Positions 6,227 to 10,872 of a stretch of 10,872 bases of DNA are shown here, one piece after another. This DNA is from Methylobacteriaceae bacterium (GTDB lineage Bacteria > Pseudomonadota > Alphaproteobacteria > Rhizobiales > Beijerinckiaceae). The position numbers were made by a program, and so were the translations under genes. How positions within the stretch are numbered: position 1 is the stretch's first letter; the number at the start of each line of letters is the position of its first letter. The notes below the pieces were generated by a model that had not been told where the DNA came from, did no database searches, and saw nothing but the letters and a program-made list of their open reading frames with translations. The DNA lies in contig JACKJE010000037.1 of the NCBI GenBank assembly GCA_020638135.1, positions 1 through 10,872 of the forward strand. The letters run 5' to 3'.

Positions 6227-7480
6227 GTGGAAGTAAATCTGTCGACCACGCCGCAAGGACGCGCACCGCGCGATTCGGCGACCGGGACCCGCATGGACGC
6301 AGATGCGATCACGTTGCAGGAAGTCGAGGAACTCGTCGTCGCGCGACGGGGATCTGTCGCCTTTCCGCCCGCGCTGGAAACCCGCTACGAGCGCGAGACC
6401 GGCCCGCGCCGCGCGCGCTTTCTGGTCAGCACCACGCTGCGCACCGCGCTCATCTACAATCTCTTCATCATCTGCGAATATCTGCTCGCGCCTGACACGT
6501 TCCTGCTCGCGACCGCGCTGCATCTGCTCGTCGTCACGCCCTGGATGCTGTTCGTCGCCCACATCCTGCCGTCGGTCGCCAGCGCGAAATGGCGCGAGGG
6601 CCTGGCCGCGTCCATCACGATCGCCATGGTCGCGCAGGTTCTGGGAATCTATACGCTCACCTCGTCCGAATATGCGGCGCGCTACGTCTATTTTGCGCCG
6701 ATTATCTACCTGTGCGTCGCCTCGATCCAGCGCATGCCCGTCGCCTGGGGCGTCAGGTTGGCCGCAGCCGTCTTCGTGATGATCACGACCGCCAATTTCG
6801 TGCGCGGCGAAACGCCGCCGCCGATCGCCGTCGTCAACGCCATGACGTTTGCGGCGATCGCCGGCGTTATCATCAATTCCAACTATCTCACCTCGCGCGA
6901 GCAGCGCCGGCTCTATCTCCTGGCGGTGCGCGACCAGTTGCGCGCCGAGGTGAGCGACAGCGACGCCAACGCCGACGCGCTGACGGGTCTCGGCAACCGC
7001 CGCTTCCTCGACAAGCGCGCGCGCGCGCTCTGGTCTGGCGCGCCGATGCAGGTCGCCGCCATTATCTTCGACGCCGATCACTTCAAGAGCTTCAACGACA
7101 CCTACGGCCATTCGCGCGGCGACACCTGCCTCAAGCGCGTCGCAGCCTGCGCGACCGCCGAGCTGCGCGAAACCTCGGACGTGGCGATCCGCCTCGGCGG
7201 CGAGGAATTCCTGCTCCTGCTCGTCGACACCGACGCGGAAGTCGCCGAAATCGTCGCGGAGCGTATCCGCGCCACGATCGCCGCGCTCGGCATTCCGCAT
7301 GTCGGCAATCCCGCGGGCGTCGTCACGTCGAGTTTCGGCGTCGCCTCTGCCTCGACGCGGACCGCGACGCTGGAAGAACTGATCGAGAAGGCCGACGCCG
7401 CGCTCTACGTCGCCAAGAGCGCCGGCCGTAACCGGACGCAGCGCCACGATATGCTGCGCCAGACCGCCGCCGCCGCCTGA
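6227..7480 (+). CDS. membrane-bound GGDEF diguanylate cyclase
   Basis: Up to 417 residues. It makes the second messenger cyclic di-GMP from two GTP. The N-terminal half carries about six membrane helices (roughly residues 69-88, 92-113, 127-146, 152-168, 172-189, 200-217) of no sensor family I can name, followed by a short linker helix. The GGDEF domain begins at about 250 (DALTGLGNRRFLDKR), with FDADHFKSFNDTYGH (metal ligand D282) and the active-site GGEEF at 324-328. The catalytic motif is intact, so it should be active. The product-inhibition RxxD motif is degenerate: the residue at the Arg position is E315 (ETSD, 315-318). The start is uncertain: GTG 6227 lacks spacing to a ribosome-binding site, ATG 6293 has only weak GGGA, and CTG 6239 has a well-placed GAGGTG. 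The upstream gap suggests its own promoter. Confidence 0.9.
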   Translation: MEVNLSTTPQGRAPRDSATGTRMDADAITLQEVEELVVARRGSVAFPPALETRYERETGPRRARFLVSTTLRTALIYNLFIICEYLLAPDTFLLATALHLLVVTPWMLFVAHILPSVASAKWREGLAASITIAMVAQVLGIYTLTSSEYAARYVYFAPIIYLCVASIQRMPVAWGVRLAAAVFVMITTANFVRGETPPPIAVVNAMTFAAIAGVIINSNYLTSREQRRLYLLAVRDQLRAEVSDSDANADALTGLGNRRFLDKRARALWSGAPMQVAAIIFDADHFKSFNDTYGHSRGDTCLKRVAACATAELRETSDVAIRLGGEEFLLLLVDTDAEVAEIVAERIRATIAALGIPHVGNPAGVVTSSFGVASASTRTATLEELIEKADAALYVAKSAGRNRTQRHDMLRQTAAAA

Positions 7481-7512
7481 TCCGTTTGGCTTCTGCGCGA
7501 CTTTGACCGATG

Positions 7513-7538
7513 CTGGTCGCGAGCGATTCGCGGGCCAG
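7513..7538 (+). other. imperfect stem-loop covering the ribosome-binding region of the next gene
   Basis: CTGG (7513-7516) pairs with CCAG (7535-7538) and CGCGA (7518-7522) pairs with TCGCG (7528-7532), with a 5-nt loop and a small internal loop (T opposite GG). The 3' side includes the first bases of AGGA (7537-7540), the likely ribosome-binding site for TTG 7551. It could modulate translation or act as a weak 3' structure for the upstream gene; no T-tract follows. Confidence 0.4.
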
Positions 7539-7550
7539 GATCGACGTCAC

Positions 7551-8132
7551 TTGAACGAACTCACCCTCATCACGCCGCCGCCGGGCATTTCGGCCGCCGA
7601 CTATTCGATGATCGAGCAGGCGGTGATGGAGACCGCGCGCGGCCGCTGGTTCCTGCTGGAATATGCGCGCCGCCAGCGCGCCGCCGAGACGCAGCGCCTC
7701 GCCGACGCCGTCGACCGGCTGGAGGCGCTGCTGGTGCGCGCGCCGCAAACGGAGCCCGCCGCCGAGGCTCCAGCAGAGTCGCAAGCCGAGCCGCCGGCCC
7801 CGGCGCAAGCCGAACCGCCTGCCCCCGCGCGCGACAACGCGAGCGAGGCGCTCGTCGAACGCCTCGTCGACATCGCCTGGCGCCTGCGCGAGGACGGCGC
7901 CGATCCCGCGCTGTGCGCCGAGCTGGAGCGCGAGGCGGCAGGATTGCGGCCGAAGGCTGTCGCGACCGGCGAGGCTCTCGCGCCGAAAACAGCAGCGCCG
8001 CCGCTGGCGACCCCGCCCTGGGAGAGGGCGCACGAAAAGCCGGCGATCGACCCGGCCCAGGACCCCCGCGTGAAAGCTTTAGCCCGCCTCGACGGCCTGC
8101 CGATCGTCGAAAAGCTGGATTTGTTCTGCTGA
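7551..8132 (+). CDS. uncharacterised Pro/Ala/Glu-rich protein
   Basis: A protein of about 193 residues with no known enzymatic motif. The N-terminal block (LITPPPGISAADYSMIEQ, then AVMETARGRWFLLEYARRQR) looks like a conserved helical module that I associate with hypothetical rhizobial proteins. A probable coiled helix (TQRLADAVDRLEALL) follows, then a disordered Pro/Glu/Ala linker containing a tandem 8-residue repeat (QAEPPAPA twice), a second helical block (ALVERLVDIAWRLREDGADP) and a C-terminal motif ARLDGLPIVEKLDLFC. The start is uncertain: TTG 7551 has AGGA 10 nt upstream; TTG 7503 has none; ATG 7608 would remove the conserved-looking ISAADY segment. No signal peptide or membrane helix is seen. 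It starts 70 bp after the diguanylate cyclase and may be cotranscribed. Its last 54 bp overlap the convergent glycosyltransferase gene. Confidence 0.72.
   Translation: MNELTLITPPPGISAADYSMIEQAVMETARGRWFLLEYARRQRAAETQRLADAVDRLEALLVRAPQTEPAAEAPAESQAEPPAPAQAEPPAPARDNASEALVERLVDIAWRLREDGADPALCAELEREAAGLRPKAVATGEALAPKTAAPPLATPPWERAHEKPAIDPAQDPRVKALARLDGLPIVEKLDLFC
7782..7829 (+). repeat. two-copy 24-bp in-frame tandem repeat
   Basis: Copies at 7782-7805 and 7806-7829 both encode QAEPPAPA and differ only at synonymous third positions. The identical protein with drifted codons suggests an old duplication kept within a flexible linker. Confidence 0.75.
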
Positions 8133-9134
8133 ATGGCAGGTCGCGTGAATCGCGCCGAGATTGTCGAGAAACTGGCGCGCGCTGGCGGCCCATGTGAAAC
8201 GCAGCGCTTGCGCCCGCGCCGCCTCGCGCGAAATGTTGAGCGCGCCGAGACAGGCCGCCCGCAGATCGTCCGACAGCACGCCCGCATCGCTCGGCACGAC
8301 GTCGAGTGGGCCGGGCGCCGGAAAGGCAGCAACCGGCAATCCGCTCGCCATGGCCTCCAGCAGAACGATGCCGAACGTGTCGGTGCGGCTCGGAAAGACG
8401 AAGACGTCGGCGCTGGCGTAGGTCGCCGCCAATGCTTCGCCGGTTCGCAAGCCCAGGAAATGCGCGTCCGGGTAGCGTGCGGCGAGCGAGGCGCGCGCCG
8501 GGCCGTCGCCGACGACGACCTTCGAGCCCGGCAAGTCCAGCGAGAGGAACGCCTCGAGATTCTTCTCCACCGCCAGCCGGCCGGCGTAGAGGAAGATCGG
8601 CCGCGGCAGATCGAGGATGGCGGGACGCGGCCGGAAGAGTTCGTGATCCACGCCGCGCGACCAGATCATTGTCTTGCGGAAACCCTGCGTCTTCAGCTCC
8701 CGCGCGAGGCGCGGCGTCGACACCATGACCCCCGCCCCGGCGTTGTGGAAGGCGCGCAAGGCCGCATAGCTCCAGCGAAGGGGCAGGCGCGTGCGCGCAT
8801 GCAGATATTCGGGAAAGCGCGTGTGGTAGCTCGTCGTGAACGGCACGCCCCGCGACAGGCAGAAGCGGCGCGCTGCAAGGCCGAGCGGCCCCTCCGTCGC
8901 AATATGCACGCAGTCGGCGCGGGCCGCCACGATGCGACTTGCGACCGCGCCCGGCGTCGCGAGCGCCAGCCGGATTTCGCGATAGCTCGGCAGGCCGATC
9001 GTGGGAAAGCCCTCGGGCGTGCAGAAGCGGAATTCGGCCCCGAGCGCCGGCGCCTCGCGCGAAATCGCTTCGAGCGAGCGCACGACGCCATTGACCTGCG
9101 GCTTCCAGGCGTCGGTAACGACAAGAACGCGCAT
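8079..9134 (-). CDS. glycosyltransferase family 4 (GT-B fold)
   Basis: About 351 residues. It transfers a sugar from a nucleotide-sugar donor to an acceptor, probably a membrane lipid or mannolipid-type acceptor judging from relatives (inference). The N-terminal Rossmann half opens MRVLVVTDAWKPQVNGVV, with the glycine-containing acceptor loop QVNGV, and contains HIATEGPLGLAAR and TSYHTRFPEYL. The C-terminal half has YAGRLAVEKN (R186 and K191, donor phosphate binding) and SRTDTFGIVLLEAMASGLPV. The GT4 E-x7-E motif is present as D252-x7-E260, as is common in the TDTFG subgroup. The ATG overlaps the stop of the upstream phosphoesterase as TGATG, so translation is coupled; a GTG directly before it (9137) is an alternative. 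The 3' end runs 54 bp into the convergent gene. No membrane helix is seen, so it is probably a peripheral membrane protein. Confidence 0.9.
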   Translation of the reverse strand: MRVLVVTDAWKPQVNGVVRSLEAISREAPALGAEFRFCTPEGFPTIGLPSYREIRLALATPGAVASRIVAARADCVHIATEGPLGLAARRFCLSRGVPFTTSYHTRFPEYLHARTRLPLRWSYAALRAFHNAGAGVMVSTPRLARELKTQGFRKTMIWSRGVDHELFRPRPAILDLPRPIFLYAGRLAVEKNLEAFLSLDLPGSKVVVGDGPARASLAARYPDAHFLGLRTGEALAATYASADVFVFPSRTDTFGIVLLEAMASGLPVAAFPAPGPLDVVPSDAGVLSDDLRAACLGALNISREAARAQALRFTWAASARQFLDNLGAIHATCHSAEQIQLFDDRQAVEAG

Positions 9135-9931
9135 CACGCGGCCGCCGGCTCTGGCGCGGGCGCGATCTCAGGCGCTTGCGCCAGAATCGCCTGCCAGCGC
9201 AGGATTTCGAATGTCCCGTCGGCGCGCTCGGCGATCGCCGTGCAACTCTCGACGAAATCGCCGGAATTCATGTAGTCGATCGACGCGATCCGGCGGATCG
9301 CGGCGTGATGGATATGGCCGCAGACGACGCCGTCGACGCCGAGCTTGTGCGCCTCGGTCGCCAGCGTCGTCTCGAAATCGCCAATGAAATTGACGGCGTT
9401 CTTGACCTTGAGTTTCGCCCAGGCCGACAGCGACCAATATTCGAAACCAAGCGCGCGCCGCACACGGTTGAAATGCGCGTTGAGAGCGAGCGCGGATTCG
9501 TAGGCCCAGTCGCCGAGGAAAGCGAGCCAGCGCGCGTGCCGCACGACGACGTCGAACTGATCGCCATGAATGACCAGCAGCCGCCGCCCGTCGGCGGCGA
9601 CATGGATGGCGCGGTCGGCGACTTCGACGCCGCCGAAGGAATGGTCGAGATAGTCGCGCGCGAATTCGTCGTGATTGCCGGGAATGTAGACCATGCGCGC
9701 GCCGCGGCGCACCTTGCGCAACAGCTTCTGCACGACATCATTGTGCGCCTGAGGCCAGTACCAGCCCTTGCGCAGGCGCCACCCGTCGACGATGTCGCCC
9801 ACGAGATACCAGGTCTCGGCCTCGTTGTGGCGCAGGAAGTCGAGCAGCAGCTCGGCCTGCGCGCCGCGCGACCCCAGATGCACGTCAGATATGAAAATGC
9901 TGCGGTAGCGGCCGGGCTCTTGTCGCGCCAT
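9134..9931 (-). CDS. LpxH2-like (UDP-2,3-diacylglucosamine diphosphatase family) metallophosphoesterase
   Basis: A 265-residue calcineurin-like phosphoesterase with every metal-binding block: DVH (D16, H18), GDIVDGW (D46, D49), GNHDE (85-89), IHGDQFD (H122) and GHIHH (H205, H207). The overall pattern places it near LpxH, which cleaves UDP-2,3-diacylglucosamine in lipid A synthesis. However, true LpxH carries GNRD at the third block, whereas this has GNHD, as in LpxH2-type paralogues without established LpxH activity; alphaproteobacteria commonly use the unrelated LpxI for that step. I therefore prefer a phosphatase or pyrophosphatase acting on another lipid or nucleotide-sugar substrate. It is first in a two-gene minus-strand unit, coupled by TGATG to the glycosyltransferase, which hints that the two act on one glycolipid. 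The C-terminus is an Ala/Pro-rich tail. No strong ribosome-binding site precedes the ATG. Confidence 0.87.
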   Translation of the reverse strand: MARQEPGRYRSIFISDVHLGSRGAQAELLLDFLRHNEAETWYLVGDIVDGWRLRKGWYWPQAHNDVVQKLLRKVRRGARMVYIPGNHDEFARDYLDHSFGGVEVADRAIHVAADGRRLLVIHGDQFDVVVRHARWLAFLGDWAYESALALNAHFNRVRRALGFEYWSLSAWAKLKVKNAVNFIGDFETTLATEAHKLGVDGVVCGHIHHAAIRRIASIDYMNSGDFVESCTAIAERADGTFEILRWQAILAQAPEIAPAPEPAAA

Positions 9932-9951
9932 TGTGCGGGGGCCTAATCTCG

Positions 9952-9984
9952 ATCTGGTTCGTTCCCGGCCGGGACTGACCAGAT
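9952..9984. repeat. 33-bp interrupted palindrome in a divergent intergenic region
   Basis: The outer arms ATCTGGT (9952-9958) and ACCAGAT (9978-9984) flank a perfect 12-bp palindrome, TCCCGGCCGGGA (9963-9974), separated by 4 nt on the left and 3 nt on the right. As RNA or cruciform it would form a strong two-part hairpin. It lies 21 bp upstream of the phosphoesterase start and 85 bp upstream of the SDR start, so a terminator role is unlikely for either gene. A dyad operator, a dispersed palindromic element or a remnant structured RNA are the options. The rest of 9932-10068 shows no convincing promoter. Confidence 0.6.
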
Positions 9985-10068
9985 TCCCGTAACGTCTGCA
10001 TGACAGGTCGAAACTGCGGCCAAGAAACGCTACGCCTCGGGGTGTCGCGCGAAAAAAGAGGAAACGCC

Positions 10069-10848
10069 ATGGATCTCGGTATCGCCGGCCGCAAGGCCAT
10101 CGTCTGCGCCTCCTCCAAGGGGTTGGGCAAGGGCTGCGCGCGCGCGCTGGCGGAAGCGGGTTGCGAGGTGGTGATGAACGGCCGCAACGCCGACGTGCTC
10201 GAGGCCGCGGCGAAGGAAATCGCGGCCGCGACCGGCGCGAAAATTACGCCCGTCGCCTGCGACGTCGGCACGGAAGACGGCCGCAAGGCGCTGCTGTCGG
10301 CCTGCCCTGCCCCGGACATTCTCGTCAACAACAACGGCGGCCCGCCGCCGAAGGACTTCCGGCAGATTTCGCGCGAAGAAATGATCGCCGGCCTCGACGC
10401 CAACATGATGACGCCGATCATCCTCGTGCAATCCGTCATCGACGGGATGGCCGAGCGCGGCTTCGGCCGCATCGTCAACATTTCGTCTGTGGCGGCGCGC
10501 GGCGGGCTGGCGCGGCAGGTCGGCTATTCCGCGACCAAGGCCGGTCTTCTCGGCCTCACGCATACGGTCGCGCTCGAATATGCCCGCAAGGGCGTCACCT
10601 GCAACGCAGTCTTGCCCGGCATGGTGGAGACGGAGAACGTCAAGGCCATGCCGCAGGAAATCCGCGACGCGGCAATAGCGGCGACGCCCGTGCGGCGCTT
10701 CGGCGAGCCCGAAGAAATCGCCGCGCTCGTCGTATTTCTGTGCGGGGACGAGGCAGGCTACATCACCGGCGCCGAAATCGACATTTCAGGCGGCGGACAT
10801 TTGAACACGATTGCGTTGGGCAGCCGGAAGGATATCAGCGGTCGGTAA
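10069..10848 (+). CDS. SDR family NAD(P)-dependent oxidoreductase
   Basis: A 259-residue classical short-chain dehydrogenase/reductase with a FabG-like layout. The cofactor motif is an ASSKGLGKG variant of TGxxxGxG at residues 14-22, followed by VACDV (adenine-binding Asp65). NNNGG (87-91) replaces the usual NNAG, N112 is the structural Asn, and the catalytic set is S140 (NISSVAA), Y153 and K157 (YSATK). PGMVETENV (substrate loop) and the C-terminal YITGAEIDISGGG complete the fold. All catalytic residues are present, so it should be an active reductase or dehydrogenase; the substrate cannot be read from sequence, and annotation as 3-oxoacyl-ACP reductase would be a guess. The start is the ATG with AGAGGA 6 nt upstream; the in-frame ATG at 10000 has no ribosome-binding site and adds an unrelated N-terminus. 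It is a single gene here, transcribed divergently from the phosphoesterase. Confidence 0.93.
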   Translation: MDLGIAGRKAIVCASSKGLGKGCARALAEAGCEVVMNGRNADVLEAAAKEIAAATGAKITPVACDVGTEDGRKALLSACPAPDILVNNNGGPPPKDFRQISREEMIAGLDANMMTPIILVQSVIDGMAERGFGRIVNISSVAARGGLARQVGYSATKAGLLGLTHTVALEYARKGVTCNAVLPGMVETENVKAMPQEIRDAAIAATPVRRFGEPEEIAALVVFLCGDEAGYITGAEIDISGGGHLNTIALGSRKDISGR

Positions 10849-10854
10849 GAGAGC

Positions 10855-10872
10855 CGTCCTTGCGAGCGAAGC
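10855..10872. repeat. probable left end of a dispersed intergenic repeat, cut by the window edge
   Basis: The last 18 bases, CGTCCTTGCGAGCGAAGC, match the beginning of a repeat I know from many alphaproteobacterial and other genomes, with the form CGTCATTGCGAGCGAAGC followed by GAAGCAATCC. It begins 6 bp after the SDR stop, the usual position for such palindromic elements at gene ends. Only half is visible, so the call rests on recognition of this segment. Confidence 0.5.

Noticed and set aside
6029..7447. 472-codon minus-strand open frame opposite the diguanylate cyclase
   Set aside because: The plus-strand frame has the intact GGEEF domain; the antisense product is low-complexity Arg/Asp/Gly.
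8133..9275. 380-codon plus-strand open frame starting right after the TGA at 8132
   Set aside because: It is antisense to the glycosyltransferase and phosphoesterase catalytic motifs and shows no domain of its own.
9952..9984. Bidirectional terminator
   Set aside because: Both flanking genes start, rather than end, on either side, and there is no T-tract.
10000..10068. N-terminal extension of the SDR protein from ATG 10000
   Set aside because: No ribosome-binding site, and the added 23 residues do not look like an SDR N-terminus; AGAGGA marks ATG 10069.

Overview
The window reads as a chromosomal stretch from a high-GC alphaproteobacterium, most likely Hyphomicrobiales (Rhizobiales). The evidence is heavy GC bias at third codon positions, the FmdB-type zinc ribbon with a Cys-rich tail, the block of SixA-like phosphatase followed by YcjX and YcjF, and an LpxH2-like phosphoesterase coupled to a glycosyltransferase. 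A finer assignment (methylotroph- or Beijerinckiaceae-like) is only an impression. I see no rRNA, tRNA, CRISPR array, transposase, phage integrase or toxin-antitoxin signature, so this is a largely ordinary core region with a few regulatory oddities.

Layout. (1) 17-954, minus strand: an uncharacterised lipoprotein followed by a small FmdB-family zinc-ribbon protein. (2) 955-1042: an AT-rich (about 30% GC over 961-1020) divergent control region with a long imperfect palindrome over a TTGACA -35 box. (3) 1043-1842, plus: a four-helix DUF2975 membrane protein and a short Xre-type HTH regulator, a probable two-gene control module. (4) 1896-3473, plus: a SixA-like histidine phosphatase and a secreted or anchored protein with a diverged phage P5-like domain. 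(5) 3567-6156, plus: the YcjX P-loop protein and its membrane partner YcjF. (6) 6157-7480, plus: an AT-rich leader and a six-helix membrane diguanylate cyclase. (7) 7551-8132, plus: an uncharacterised Pro/Ala/Glu-rich protein whose 3' end overlaps the 3' end of the convergent glycosyltransferase gene. (8) 8079-9931, minus: an LpxH2-like metallophosphoesterase and a GT4 glycosyltransferase joined by a TGATG overlap. (9) 9932-10068: a divergent intergenic region with a strong 33-bp interrupted palindrome. (10) 10069-10848, plus: an SDR oxidoreductase, followed at the window edge by what looks like the first half of a dispersed intergenic repeat.

Working together: the envelope is the recurring theme (lipoprotein, DUF2975 membrane protein, secreted P5-like protein, YcjX/YcjF stress pair, membrane diguanylate cyclase, lipid-sugar enzymes), but apart from the three tightly spaced pairs (DUF2975/HTH, YcjX/YcjF, phosphoesterase/glycosyltransferase) a shared pathway is not demonstrated. 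The best candidates for undescribed biology are the DUF2975/HTH module with its palindromic operator, the phosphoesterase/glycosyltransferase couple, the P5-like protein, and the unusual start region of the diguanylate cyclase with a possible 17-residue cationic leader peptide. No convincing T-tract terminator was found anywhere in the window.
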